Below, in pieces: positions 1 through 7,775 of a stretch of 9,881 bases of DNA; within the stretch, counting starts at the first letter, position 1; every line of letters begins with the position of its first letter. The notes under the pieces were generated by a model that saw only the letters and a program-made list of their open reading frames with translations, was not told where the DNA came from and did no database searches. Origin of the DNA: Gammaproteobacteria bacterium (GTDB lineage: Bacteria > Pseudomonadota > Gammaproteobacteria > Steroidobacterales > SZUA-146); the NCBI GenBank assembly GCA_013002925.1, contig JABDLQ010000268.1, forward strand, positions 1 to 9,881, given 5' to 3'. The position numbers and the translations under genes are program-made.

Positions 1-202
1 TATCCGGGGCGATCACGCGAAACGAATGTGTCAATGCTTTCCATTGCCGGTGCCAGTCCCAGCCCGCCGTCGGAAAGCCGTGCAACAGCAGCAACACCGG
101 CAGATTTTTGCCGGATGGATGACTGTCAACAACAAACAGGCGATGCTTTCCAACACGCTGTAACTCGCCCATCTGCTGCCATTGCTCCAGTGTATAAGAC
201 AT
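1..202 (-). CDS. alpha/beta hydrolase, N-terminal part (cut by window edge)
   Basis: Only the first 67 codons are visible; the gene continues past the left edge. The protein opens with a polar stretch and then has a hydrophobic beta strand (about residues 34-40, VLLLL) running into HGFP (residues 41-44). This is the oxyanion-hole turn typical of alpha/beta hydrolases of the haloalkane dehalogenase/epoxide hydrolase-like group. A second strand, FRVIAPD (61-67), follows where the family usually has its next strand and its 'D..G.G' turn. The nucleophile and the catalytic His lie outside the window, so the reaction and substrate cannot be told. The ATG at 202 lies 15 bases after the hutC stop, so the gene is probably the last visible member of the hut operon. 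AAGG sits directly against the start, too close for a good ribosome binding site; Met11 is the alternative start. No histidine-pathway step obviously needs this enzyme. Confidence 0.8.
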   Translation of the reverse strand, partial: MSYTLEQWQQMGELQRVGKHRLFVVDSHPSGKNLPVLLLLHGFPTAGWDWHRQWKALTHSFRVIAPD

Positions 203-217
203 CCTTAGGGTCTGCCG

Positions 218-961
218 TCAGCGGCGGTTGTTCATGGGATAATGACTAAACAAACGATAGCGCTCTCCCGGATAATAGAAGCGGCCAAATGTGACAACTT
301 CGTTATTTGACCAGGTGCGTCGAATCAGTACCAGACACGGTTCTCCAGCGGCCAGGTCCAGCGATTTTTGCTGAGAAGGTGTGCTGGCTGCCGCGTAAAG
401 CGTGTGCTCGACCTCCTGTATTTCTCCTTGCTCGATAAGGAACTGGTAGGGCGATCGGGTCCGAAAGTTTTGTTGCAAATAGCCTGGTGCAAAAGATTGT
501 CGAACGTATCGCTGCTCCAGCTGTATGGGCACATCATCCTCGTGATGCAATAGCAGGGAATAAAAAACCAGGTCGCCTGTGCACAGCTCCAGGGCGGCAG
601 CGATTTCAGCATCCACGGACTGTTCACGCAAAGACAACACGCGCGCATGATGCCGGCGTCCGCGTTGACGAACATCGGCGGCAATATCCGGTACTTCCAG
701 AAGCGAGGATTGGGATCGACTATCTGCTACAAAACTGCCAACACCCTGGACACGATTGATGTAGCCTCGTGCAGCAAGCTCTGTCAGCGCACGGTTTACG
801 GTCATGCGCGAGACACCCAGCTCGTCCACCAGCTGGTGTTCAGACGGAATTTTATCTCCACGGCAAAATTCACCACGCTGAATACGCTCCAGCATTGTCG
901 CCATGATCTGTTGATAGATCGCGGTGCGTCGCTGACCGCCGTCGTGTTCTATCCGTCTCAT
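218..961 (-). CDS. hutC: HutC, GntR-family histidine utilisation repressor
   Basis: This is a 247-residue transcription factor of the GntR/HutC subfamily. Residues about 14-80 form the winged helix-turn-helix, with the signature IPSEHQLVDELGVSRMTVNR (39-58) and the wing RVQGVGSFVAD (70-80). Residues about 100-240 match the UTRA ligand-binding domain, including LEQRYVRQSFAPGYL (148-162) and EHTLYAAA (185-192). HutC proteins of Pseudomonas and enterics repress hut genes and are released by urocanate; that role is inferred here from family and context. The ATG at 961 overlaps the hutG stop as ATGA, and no Shine-Dalgarno is visible, so translation is probably coupled to hutG. Being inside the operon it should regulate, it is likely autoregulated. 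The probable target is the divergent hutF/hutI region at 6372-6492. Length is normal for the family. Confidence 0.95.
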   Translation of the reverse strand: MRRIEHDGGQRRTAIYQQIMATMLERIQRGEFCRGDKIPSEHQLVDELGVSRMTVNRALTELAARGYINRVQGVGSFVADSRSQSSLLEVPDIAADVRQRGRRHHARVLSLREQSVDAEIAAALELCTGDLVFYSLLLHHEDDVPIQLEQRYVRQSFAPGYLQQNFRTRSPYQFLIEQGEIQEVEHTLYAAASTPSQQKSLDLAAGEPCLVLIRRTWSNNEVVTFGRFYYPGERYRLFSHYPMNNRR

Positions 962-1773
962 GAGGGGCGGCGCGCGATTTCAGCGGCAGTCCGTAGGGTC
1001 AGCTCCAGCAAATCACGCAACACAGCCGCGAGTTGCCGGGATTTTTCCGGATGCAACACAGGCGGCACCATGTTTTCATCATCCAGGTACAACTGCTGGT
1101 TGAGTTCCAGCTGTACGGCGTGCACGCCATACACCGGATCTCCATAATGTCGGGTGATGAAGCCGCCTTTGAAGCGCCCGTTCAAAACCGCAGTTTCCCG
1201 AATTTGTGCCCCGCAATAGTCCATCAGCGCATCTGCAAGCGCAGGGTCAGCACTTCGCCCGTCATGTGTACCGATGTTAAAATCCGGCAGCTGGCCAGAA
1301 AAAAACAGGGGTACAAAACCACGAATTGAATGGGCATCCCACAACACCACATAACCATGCAGGTCGCGTAAACGTTTGAGTTCATCCCGTAACGCCGCGT
1401 GGTACGGCCACCAATAGGTATCAATCCGCCGCTGAATTTCCGTACTGTCCGGCCCATCCTGTTCGTAGAGCGGAGCCCCATCGAAGGTGATGGTCGGACA
1501 CAACCGGGTCTCGGTCTGCCCGGGATACAACGCCTCATCATCTGGTGCCCGGTTCAAATCGATGACGTAACGTGAATACCGTGCCACGAGTACCGATGCA
1601 TCCATCTTATCCAGGCAGGTGTAAACATCACGTACCCACCAGTCCGTATCTTTGGAACTTTTGCCGGCCGGGGTCATACCCGCCTGAATATCCTGCGGTA
1701 TCAGAATGCCGTTATGTGGGAACGACACCAATAATGGCAGAGTCCCGGTCCGGAGTGTGTAGGAATTACTCAT
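958..1773 (-). CDS. hutG: HutG, N-formylglutamate deformylase
   Basis: A 271-residue N-formylglutamate amidohydrolase of the Pseudomonas type. It hydrolyses N-formyl-L-glutamate to glutamate and formate, the last step of the HutF branch of histidine breakdown. Family blocks visible are FPHNG (18-22), DTDWWVRDVY (42-51), YVIDLNR (69-75), WDAHSI (145-150), NIGTHDGRSAD (166-176), GGFITRHYG (203-211) and VQLELNQQLYLDD (220-232). The conserved His, Asp and Glu residues in them are those expected for the metal site. It is not the arginase-like formimidoylglutamase that also carries the name HutG. The ATG at 1773 lies inside the end of hutH (8-base overlap), with only a weak AGG three bases upstream, which suggests translational coupling. 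Its 3' end overlaps hutC. The presence of hutF upstream confirms that formylglutamate is the intermediate. Confidence 0.96.
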   Translation of the reverse strand: MSNSYTLRTGTLPLLVSFPHNGILIPQDIQAGMTPAGKSSKDTDWWVRDVYTCLDKMDASVLVARYSRYVIDLNRAPDDEALYPGQTETRLCPTITFDGAPLYEQDGPDSTEIQRRIDTYWWPYHAALRDELKRLRDLHGYVVLWDAHSIRGFVPLFFSGQLPDFNIGTHDGRSADPALADALMDYCGAQIRETAVLNGRFKGGFITRHYGDPVYGVHAVQLELNQQLYLDDENMVPPVLHPEKSRQLAAVLRDLLELTLRTAAEIARRPS

Positions 1774-3289
1774 AACCTGGCAGCAAATGCCGTGAGTGAA
1801 CCAGAAACTGATTGGACAGTATCAGTTGTTTGGCGGCGGCAATGTCGTCGGCCAAATAGCGATCCCGGGAGTAGCGTGGAATTCGTGCACGCACGGAGTT
1901 GATGATATCAACCAATGGGGCCGATGTTTTCTCCGGATGAAACTGTACGCCCTGCACGGCGGCCATCAATTCAATGCCCAGTATGTTTGCCGTGTTATCA
2001 ATCATCGACCGTAACCGCCACGCTGCAAACGTGGCCATGGACACATGATCTTCCTGATTAGCCGACGTTGGTAAACTGTCGACGCTGGCAGGGTGCGCCA
2101 GTGACTTGTTTTCCGATGCCAACGCTGCCGCGGTAACCTGCGTGATCATAAATCCGGAGTTCAGTCCGGGGTCATCTACCAGAAACGCAGGCAGACCGCT
2201 TTGCGTCGCGTCAACGAGGTTGGCGATACGCCGTTCTGACAATGCACCAATTTCAGCAATTGCAACGGCCATTGCATCGGCCACCAGCGCCACAGGTTCG
2301 GCGTGAAAATTGCCACCGGAAACGGCGTCCACTTCATCGGCAAAGATCAGCGGGTTGTCGGTTACACCGTTTGCCTCAACCAGCAGGACGTCGGCCGCGT
2401 GCAATAACGTGTTGAGGACAGCACCCATCACCTGCGGCATGCAGCGCAGGGAGTAAGGATCCTGCACTCTCTCACAATGTAAATGCGACGCACGAATTTT
2501 ACTGCCGTGGAGCAATTGCCGATACACCGCTGCAACGTCAATCTGGGTTTTATGCCCCCGGGCAATATGGATACGTTCATCAAAAGGCGCATCGCTGCCT
2601 TTCATAGCATCGACGGTCAACGCTCCGGTACACAGCGCAGCAGCAAACAACCGCTCGGCCTTGAACAACGCATCAAGCGCCAGCGCGGTAGATACCTGCG
2701 TGCCGTTGATCAGTGCCAGACCCTCCTTGGGCTTTAGTGATAACGGAGCTAATCCAGCGTGGTTCAGGCCCTCTGCCGCTGGCATGACCTGGCCATCGAC
2801 TTTCAGCTTGCCGGTACCGATCAGGGTCGCGGCCAGATGGGCTAAGGGTGCAAGGTCTCCCGATGCCCCCACGGATCCCCGCGACGGCACGACTGGCAGG
2901 ATATTTTTATTCAGCAGGGTCAATAGCGCGGTAACCGTTTCCTGCGACACTCCCGAGTAGCCGCGGGCAAGGCTCATCACCTTGAGCAACAATACCATCC
3001 GTACAACCGGATCGGTCAGCGGCGCGCCCACTCCACAACAATGTGACAGCAGCAGGTTGACCTGCAACTGTTCCAGTTGATCCGAGGCAACCCGCTTTTG
3101 TGCGAGTTTGCCAAACCCGGTGTTGACCCCGTACGTGCTTCCCTTGCGCGCGCATAAATCGCGCACGGCCTGGTGGCTGCGGGCAATGTCCTCGCGGGTT
3201 TGTTCATTGAGTGCCACGATCTCGTGACGACGCTCAATTTTGCGTAATAGTGACAGCTCTACAGCACCTGGCTGAACATAGATCGTCAT
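1766..3289 (-). CDS. hutH: HutH, histidine ammonia-lyase
   Basis: A 507-residue cytoplasmic lyase that converts L-histidine to urocanate and ammonia, the entry step of the pathway. The Ala-Ser-Gly triad that cyclises to the MIO electrophile is at residues 142-144, within [14 protein letters not shown]. The active-site tyrosine loop is [10 protein letters not shown] (51-60, Tyr53). Other family blocks include [14 protein letters not shown] and a later VTDNPLIF, plus the C-terminal [14 protein letters not shown]. Length is normal (usually about 500-515) and there is no sign of damage. Discrimination from phenylalanine or tyrosine ammonia-lyase rests on overall similarity and the hut context. 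The ATG at 3289 overlaps the hutU stop as ATGA and has its own good Shine-Dalgarno (AGGGA, 3298-3302). The 3' end overlaps hutG by 8 bases. Confidence 0.97.
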   Translation of the reverse strand: MTIYVQPGAVELSLLRKIERRHEIVALNEQTREDIARSHQAVRDLCARKGSTYGVNTGFGKLAQKRVASDQLEQLQVNLLLSHCCGVGAPLTDPVVRMVLLLKVMSLARGYSGVSQETVTALLTLLNKNILPVVPSRGSVGASGDLAPLAHLAATLIGTGKLKVDGQVMPAAEGLNHAGLAPLSLKPKEGLALINGTQVSTALALDALFKAERLFAAALCTGALTVDAMKGSDAPFDERIHIARGHKTQIDVAAVYRQLLHGSKIRASHLHCERVQDPYSLRCMPQVMGAVLNTLLHAADVLLVEANGVTDNPLIFADEVDAVSGGNFHAEPVALVADAMAVAIAEIGALSERRIANLVDATQSGLPAFLVDDPGLNSGFMITQVTAAALASENKSLAHPASVDSLPTSANQEDHVSMATFAAWRLRSMIDNTANILGIELMAAVQGVQFHPEKTSAPLVDIINSVRARIPRYSRDRYLADDIAAAKQLILSNQFLVHSRHLLPGYE

Positions 3290-4983
3290 GGCTTTTTTCC
3301 CTGCTCAAGCATCGGGATATGCAGATTCTGCTGTTCGCGAGCACAGTCAATCGCGACCGCATAGCCCGCATCCGCATGACGCATGACACCGGTCGCAGGG
3401 TCGTTGTACAGCACTCGTGCAATACGCTCGTCAGCGGCGTCAGTGCCATCGCACACGATGACGACACCGGCGTGGATCGAATACCCCATACCCACTCCCC
3501 CACCGTGATGTAACGACACCCAGGTCGCGCCGCTGGCGGTATTTAGCAATGCATTGAGCAACGGCCAGTCCGCGACCGCATCGGACCCATCCTGCATAGC
3601 TTCTGTTTCGCGGTTGGGGCTGGCGACGGACCCGGAGTCCAGATGATCACGTCCAATCACCAGCGGTGCGCTTAACTCGCCTTTGCGAACCATGTCATTA
3701 AAAGCCAGGCCGAGCCGGTGGCGTTGACCCAGACCTACCCAGCAAATCCGTGCCGGCAAGCCCTGAAACTGAATGCGCTCCCGTGCCATATCCAGCCAGT
3801 TATGCAAATGCGGATCATCCGGGATTAGCTCTTTGACTTTCTGATCCGTTTTGTAAATGTCCTCGGGATCACCGGACAGAGCGACCCAGCGAAAAGGGCC
3901 GACGCCACGGCAAAACAGCGGGCGAATATAAGCCGGGACGAATCCTGGAAAGTCAAAGGCATTTTTTACCCCTTCATCCAGCGCCATTTGACGAATGTTA
4001 TTTCCGTAATCAAAAACAGGTATGCCGAGGTCAGCAAAGCTCAGCATCGCCGTGACATGTGTTGCCATGGATTTTTTCGCGGCGGCTGCCACCTCATCCG
4101 GGGCTTCTTTTTGCAATGTGTGCCACTTGGTCAGCGACCAGCCGGCGGGTAGATACCCGTTGACCGGGTCGTGTGCAGACGTCTGGTCAGTAACCGCGTC
4201 TGGCCTGATTCCCTGCCCGACCATCTCCGGCAGGATTTCAGCAGCATTACCCACCAGACCCACTGAGACTGCATGCTGGTTGTCAACCGCTTCATTGATC
4301 AGGGCCATTGCGGCATCAAGAGACCGCGCTTTTTTATCGAGATAACCAGTTTGCAGGCGAAAATCAATGCGCGATTCGTCACACTCGACCGCCAGCATGC
4401 TGGCGCCTGCCATCGTGGCAGCCAGTGGTTGTGCGCCCCCCATGCCGCCCAGCCCGGCGGTGAGAATCCAGCGCCCTCTGAGGTCACCGTTAAAATGCTG
4501 CCGCCCCATTTCCACAAACGTTTCATAAGTACCCTGCACGATGCCCTGGCTGCCGATATAGATCCAGGAACCGGCGGTCATCTGCCCGTACATCATCAGG
4601 CCTTTACGATCGAGTTCGTTAAAGTGCTCCCAGTTTGCCCACCGGGGCACCAGATTGGAATTGGCGATTAGCACGCGTGGGGCGTGCTGGTGGGTCCTGA
4701 ATACGCCGACTGGCTTGCCGGACTGCACTAACAGCGTCTGGTCTGATTCAAGAGCAGTCAACTCGGCTACGATCGCATCAAAACATTCCCAGTTTCTCGC
4801 CGCTTTGCCGATTCCCCCGTACACCACAAGATCCTCGGGTCGCTCGGCGACGTCAGGGTCGAGATTGTTCATCAACATGCGCAGCGGCGCTTCGGTCAGC
4901 CAGGACTTCGCCTGTAGCATGCTGCCCCGGCGTGCGCGAATCACGCGTGGTTGCCGCGGGCGGGATGTGCCGGATTGAGTCAT
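3286..4983 (-). CDS. hutU: HutU, urocanate hydratase (urocanase)
   Basis: A 565-residue NAD+-dependent enzyme that hydrates urocanate to 4-imidazolone-5-propionate. The N-terminal blocks [20 protein letters not shown] (26-45) and [15 protein letters not shown] (55-69) are characteristic of urocanase. The NAD+-binding glycine-rich loop is [10 protein letters not shown] (177-186). The family active-site Cys is visible in [20 protein letters not shown] (411-430) as Cys414, matching Cys410 of the Pseudomonas putida enzyme by motif. Length is typical (about 550-565). The ATG at 4983 is preceded by a strong Shine-Dalgarno overlapping the hutF stop codon, so hutF and hutU are certainly in one operon. 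The 3' end overlaps hutH by 4 bases. Nothing looks broken or unusual. Confidence 0.98.
   Translation of the reverse strand: MTQSGTSRPRQPRVIRARRGSMLQAKSWLTEAPLRMLMNNLDPDVAERPEDLVVYGGIGKAARNWECFDAIVAELTALESDQTLLVQSGKPVGVFRTHQHAPRVLIANSNLVPRWANWEHFNELDRKGLMMYGQMTAGSWIYIGSQGIVQGTYETFVEMGRQHFNGDLRGRWILTAGLGGMGGAQPLAATMAGASMLAVECDESRIDFRLQTGYLDKKARSLDAAMALINEAVDNQHAVSVGLVGNAAEILPEMVGQGIRPDAVTDQTSAHDPVNGYLPAGWSLTKWHTLQKEAPDEVAAAAKKSMATHVTAMLSFADLGIPVFDYGNNIRQMALDEGVKNAFDFPGFVPAYIRPLFCRGVGPFRWVALSGDPEDIYKTDQKVKELIPDDPHLHNWLDMARERIQFQGLPARICWVGLGQRHRLGLAFNDMVRKGELSAPLVIGRDHLDSGSVASPNRETEAMQDGSDAVADWPLLNALLNTASGATWVSLHHGGGVGMGYSIHAGVVIVCDGTDAADERIARVLYNDPATGVMRHADAGYAVAIDCAREQQNLHIPMLEQGKKP
3298..3302 (-). 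promoter_or_regulatory. ribosome binding site of hutH
   Basis: On the minus strand AGGGA lies 8 bases before the hutH ATG, inside the end of hutU. It supports the start at 3289, which the 4-base overlap with the hutU stop also favours. Confidence 0.6.
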
Positions 4984-4991
4984 AAACGATG

Positions 4992-4997
4992 CTCCTT
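4992..4997 (-). promoter_or_regulatory. ribosome binding site of hutU
   Basis: AAGGAG on the minus strand, 8 bases before the hutU ATG. It abuts the TAA stop of hutF (4998-5000), so ribosomes finishing hutF lie directly at the hutU start. It is the strongest ribosome binding site in the window and fixes the start at 4983. Confidence 0.75.
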
Positions 4998-6371
4998 TTA
5001 TGTTGCCTGAATGCCGCCCCGGGCGACCGCGTGATGATAATTTTGTCGGGCCTCATATTCATGGCTGTGATGACCGCCGCTAACCACGCATTCACCGTTC
5101 ACATAAACATCGCGGACCCAGTCGTTGGAGCCTGCGAACACCAGCGCGTCAAGCAATTGTGCCGGGTGCTCACAGTTCGCCGGGATAAGATCAGTATCGA
5201 GGACGATAAAGCTGGCCGCATTGCCAGGTTGCAGGCCGCCGCTGCTGTGGCCACTTGCCAATGCGCCACCATGTACAGCGTGGTTCCACAAAAAATCCCC
5301 GCAGTGCGGTTGAGCTTCACTGGTCGCGACATTGCGCTGTTGGTAGCTCAGGCGCTGGCCGTACTCAAGCCATCGCAGCTCCTCCACTGGCGAAATCGTC
5401 ACCTGACTGTCCGTGCCAATGCCCAGCGACCCTGTGTACGCCAGGTAATCGCGTAACGGAAATATGCCGTCCCCCAGATTGGCTTCAGTGGATGGACACA
5501 AACTGACCGTTGCGGGACTGCGCGCAAGCCGCTCGCATTCATCATCGGTAATGTGAGTGGCATGGACCAGGCAACTGTGCGCATTCAGCGCCACGTGGTC
5601 GAGCAGGTATTCCACCGGGCGTTGCTGCAAATGCTGTACGGCCTCCTGCACTTCCAGTTGTTGTTCGGCAATATGTATGTGAAACGGTGAAACCGTCGGC
5701 AGTCCCTCGAGAAACTCGCTGAATTCGCTCACTTGCCGGGGCGGCACGGCCCGCAGACTGTGGCAGGCGCCGCCAATACGCAGCAAGTGGTTTTCACGCG
5801 GTTTCAGATCCGCAATCAACTGCTGTATGTCATCCAGACTTTGCCGATAACGGCGCTGTGCCCCGCGCACCGGCCTGTGGTCAAAACCACCGTGCAAATA
5901 CCAGGCAGGCAGTAGTGTCATTGCGATTCCGCAATCGCGTGCGGCGCTGATCAACACCTCGGACATGCGGCTTGCAGGATTGTATTTCGAACCGTCCTCG
6001 TCATGATGCAGATACTGGAATTCGCAGACACTGGTGTAGCCTGCTTTTAACATTTCGATGTACACAAGCGTCGCCGCCGCATGCAGCTGGTCCGGATCCA
6101 GCTGACCTGCGTAGCGGTACATCAATTCCCGCCATGACCAAAAACTGTCATGAGCCTGCGCGCGCCATTCGGTCAGGCCCGCCATCAGCCGCTGAAAGGC
6201 GTGGCTATGGGTGTTGGGCATGCCGGGAATTACCGGACCGGTGATCACGTTGGCGTCACCTTGTCTGGCATGCGGCGTAATGCTCTCAATGACACCCCGT
6301 GTGTCAACCCGTAACAGGACGTCGCTCGCCCAGCCATCAGCGAGTCGCACAAGCGGTATGAACAGATCCAT
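4998..6371 (-). CDS. hutF: HutF, N-formimidoyl-L-glutamate deiminase
   Basis: A 457-residue amidohydrolase-superfamily enzyme that converts N-formimidoyl-L-glutamate and water to N-formyl-L-glutamate and ammonia. The zinc ligands expected from the Pseudomonas aeruginosa enzyme are present: His55 and His57 in NTHSHAFQR, His233 in HIHIAEQ (with catalytic Glu236), His270 in LVHATH and Asp321 in GIGTDSQ. The [17 protein letters not shown] block (290-306) is typical of HutF and distinguishes it from guanine or SAH deaminases. The ATG at 6371 is the only start codon after the upstream in-frame stop, and the N-terminus begins where HutF proteins normally do. There is no Shine-Dalgarno: the 5' leader seems very short, and a HutC-like operator ends only 7 bases from the start codon. 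It is the first gene of the leftward operon, divergent from hutI. Confidence 0.96.
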   Translation of the reverse strand: MDLFIPLVRLADGWASDVLLRVDTRGVIESITPHARQGDANVITGPVIPGMPNTHSHAFQRLMAGLTEWRAQAHDSFWSWRELMYRYAGQLDPDQLHAAATLVYIEMLKAGYTSVCEFQYLHHDEDGSKYNPASRMSEVLISAARDCGIAMTLLPAWYLHGGFDHRPVRGAQRRYRQSLDDIQQLIADLKPRENHLLRIGGACHSLRAVPPRQVSEFSEFLEGLPTVSPFHIHIAEQQLEVQEAVQHLQQRPVEYLLDHVALNAHSCLVHATHITDDECERLARSPATVSLCPSTEANLGDGIFPLRDYLAYTGSLGIGTDSQVTISPVEELRWLEYGQRLSYQQRNVATSEAQPHCGDFLWNHAVHGGALASGHSSGGLQPGNAASFIVLDTDLIPANCEHPAQLLDALVFAGSNDWVRDVYVNGECVVSGGHHSHEYEARQNYHHAVARGGIQAT

Positions 6372-6378
6372 AGGGGTA

Positions 6379-6390
6379 TTGTATAGACAA
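6379..6390. promoter_or_regulatory. candidate HutC operator
   Basis: TTGTATAGACAA is a 12-base palindrome with one mismatched internal pair (6383/6386). Its core TGTATAGACA fits the general GntR/HutC-subfamily pattern TGTMTAKACA and is one base from the TGTA-N2-TACA pattern known for Pseudomonas HutC. It lies 7 bases upstream of the hutF start codon, in the control region of the operon that carries hutC. Binding by this HutC is inferred, not shown. Confidence 0.65.
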
Positions 6391-6398
6391 GTGACCAG

Positions 6399-6409
6399 TG
6401 TATGATACA
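6399..6409. promoter_or_regulatory. second TGTA/TACA palindrome, possible HutC half-site pair
   Basis: TGTATGATACA is a perfect 5-1-5 palindrome. Its TGTA and TACA arms are exact, but they are separated by 3 bases rather than the 2 usual for HutC sites. Its centre is about 19.5 bp, close to two helical turns, from the centre of the operator at 6379-6390, so two dimers could sit on the same face. It also overlaps a possible hutF -10 element. Confidence 0.4.
6402..6407 (-). promoter_or_regulatory. possible -10 element for hutF operon
   Basis: TATCAT on the minus strand matches the sigma-70 -10 consensus at five of six positions and sits about 30 bases before the hutF ATG. No convincing -35 lies at 16-18 bases, so this is a weak call. 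If correct, the start site would be near 6395 and the operator at 6379-6390 would lie in the early transcribed region. Confidence 0.25.
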
Positions 6410-6429
6410 GCTATCTACATCGTAATAAT

Positions 6430-6460
6430 TTGTCGCTAATTAGATGATATATCATATAGT
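6430..6460 (+). promoter_or_regulatory. possible sigma-70 promoter for hutI
   Basis: TTGTCG (6430-6435) and TATAGT (6455-6460) resemble -35 and -10 boxes, with a long 19-base spacer. The 12-base palindrome at 6444-6455 lies across the spacer and the edge of the -10. The AT-rich setting makes chance matches easy. Confidence 0.3.
6444..6455. repeat. 12-base perfect palindrome ATGATATATCAT
   Basis: The sequence equals its own reverse complement over 12 bases and lies in the control region on the hutI side. It does not match the TGTA/TACA HutC pattern. It could be an operator for another regulator or a chance product of AT-rich DNA. Confidence 0.5.
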
Positions 6461-6492
6461 TAAATAATTTATCTCAATAGGTTTATAAGTAG

Positions 6493-7716
6493 ATGGCCGA
6501 CGCTTTGGCATGGACGAATGCCCGTCTTGCGACCTGTGCTCCCACCCGGGATCATCCGCGCGCTGTTGTAAACGCCACACTCATTTGTGCAGATGGCAAA
6601 ATTCGCTATGCCGGGCCTACCGATGAGGTACCGCGGGAATTTGCAGCGGAACTTGCCCATGCGCAGGATGTAGGCGGTGCGTGGATCACGCCCGGACTGA
6701 TCGATTGTCATACGCACCTGGTTTTCGGCGGCGATCGCAGTGAAGAATTTGAGCGACGTCTGGAAGGTGCAAGCTACGCCGAGCTGCAGGCTGCCGGGGG
6801 CGGTATCTTTGGCAGCATGACGGCCACCCGTAATGCCGACAGTGAGACGTTGTTCGGCGCTGCGGCATCGCGGTTACGTACGCTGGCCGCAACTGGCGTC
6901 ACAACGGTGGAAATCAAAAGCGGGTACGGTCTGGATACGGCGACCGAATTGCGCATGCTTGAAGTCAACCGCCGCCTGCAGGCCGCTGACAACTTACCGG
7001 ATGTGGTGAGTACCTGCCTGGCCGCTCATGCACTGCCACCTGAATATTCGGACCGGCGCGACCGCTATATCCGCACATTGACCGACGAACTGCTACCAGA
7101 AGTTGCTGCCAGGGGACTGGCCTCAGCAGTGGATGCCTTTGGTGAACACATCGCCTTTACGGCCGACGAGATTGAACGAATTTTTGTCACTGCGAGCGCG
7201 CTCGGTCTGCAGTTAAAGCTGCATGCGGATCAATTATCCAATCAGCACGGAGCAGCCCTTGCCGCCCGTTTTGGCGCCTTGTCGGCAGATCACCTCGAAT
7301 ACACGGATAGCGATGGCGTTGCAGCAATGGCCAGCGCCGGTACTGTCGCAGTACTGCTGCCGGTGGCGTTTTACACCCTCCGTGAATCCCGCGTTCCACC
7401 GATCGCGGAGTTGCGCCGTGCCGGCGTCCCGATGGCCGTGGCAACGGATGCAAACCCCGGGTCCGCACCGACCCTGTCGCTGCCGCTGGCCATGAATATG
7501 GCGTGCACCTTGTTTGGCCTTACCATTGAAGAAGCCTTGCTCGGTGTAACCCGGAATGCGGCGCAGGCACTGGGTCTGCAGGACCGGGGCACGCTGGAAA
7601 CCGGCCAACGCTGTGACCTGTGCATCTGGGATGTTGAGCGTTTGGCGCAAATCGTGTGCTGGACAGGGCATTCCTTTTTGAAATCCGTTGTGCGTAACGG
7701 GGTGATCACCGCATAA
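6493..7716 (+). CDS. hutI: HutI, imidazolonepropionase
   Basis: A 407-residue amidohydrolase that opens 4-imidazolone-5-propionate to N-formimidoyl-L-glutamate, the step between HutU and HutF. Metal and catalytic residues are in the expected places: His73 and His75 in DCHTHLVFGGDRSEEF, His179 in AAHALPPE, Glu218 in DAFGEHIAF, His244 in LKLHADQLS, His267 in DHLEY and Asp319 in ATDANPGS. The KSGYGLD block (142-148) is a HutI hallmark. Length is normal (about 400-415). The ATG at 6493 has only a weak AGG 11 bases upstream; the N-terminus nevertheless starts where HutI proteins usually do. It is transcribed away from the rest of the pathway and shares one control region with hutF, so HutC may govern both directions. 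The 3' end is followed after 59 bases by the fusion gene on the same strand. Confidence 0.96.
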   Translation: MADALAWTNARLATCAPTRDHPRAVVNATLICADGKIRYAGPTDEVPREFAAELAHAQDVGGAWITPGLIDCHTHLVFGGDRSEEFERRLEGASYAELQAAGGGIFGSMTATRNADSETLFGAAASRLRTLAATGVTTVEIKSGYGLDTATELRMLEVNRRLQAADNLPDVVSTCLAAHALPPEYSDRRDRYIRTLTDELLPEVAARGLASAVDAFGEHIAFTADEIERIFVTASALGLQLKLHADQLSNQHGAALAARFGALSADHLEYTDSDGVAAMASAGTVAVLLPVAFYTLRESRVPPIAELRRAGVPMAVATDANPGSAPTLSLPLAMNMACTLFGLTIEEALLGVTRNAAQALGLQDRGTLETGQRCDLCIWDVERLAQIVCWTGHSFLKSVVRNGVITA

Positions 7717-7739
7717 TTGGCGTACCCGGTTTGGTCATC

Positions 7740-7754
7740 TGAGCGGCAGGCTCA
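7740..7754. repeat. short inverted repeat between hutI and fusion gene
   Basis: TGAGC and GCTCA flank a 5-base loop, giving a weak 5-bp hairpin in the 59-base gap. On the plus strand it is followed by A residues, not T, so it does not look like an intrinsic terminator for hutI. No clear promoter is seen in this gap, which leaves read-through from hutI possible. Confidence 0.3.
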
Positions 7755-7775
7755 AAACAGTGCAACTATGATCTT

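Larger units (their letters stand above)
6372..6492. promoter_or_regulatory. divergent hutF/hutI control region
   Basis: This 121-base, clearly AT-rich intergenic region is the only place from which both the leftward hutF-U-H-G-C operon and the rightward hutI can be driven. It contains two TGTA/TACA-type palindromes near hutF and a 12-base AT-rich palindrome nearer hutI, each listed separately. No long open frame lies in it. Confidence 0.75.

Noticed and set aside
28..249. Plus-strand open frame of 73 codons at the left edge
   Set aside because: It runs opposite the alpha/beta hydrolase and the hutC end, and its translation is low-complexity Ala/Ser/Pro with no recognisable motif; the minus-strand frame carries the HGFP motif.
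647..1147. Plus-strand open frame of 166 codons across the hutC/hutG junction
   Set aside because: Both opposite-strand genes are well supported by family motifs over the same bases; this frame shows no recognisable domain.
6372..6492. Search for a small RNA or riboswitch in the divergent region
   Set aside because: No stable stem-loop set, terminator or known riboswitch core was visible; the structure present is short protein-site-like palindromes.
7138..7155. HutI reads DAFGEH where I recall many proteobacterial homologues having Cys before the Glu
   Set aside because: The catalytic Glu218 is kept, the Cys is not a known catalytic residue, and I cannot check how common Gly is here.
7740..7754. 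Hairpin after hutI as a transcription terminator
   Set aside because: The stem is only 5 bp and is followed by A residues on the plus strand; there is no T-run.
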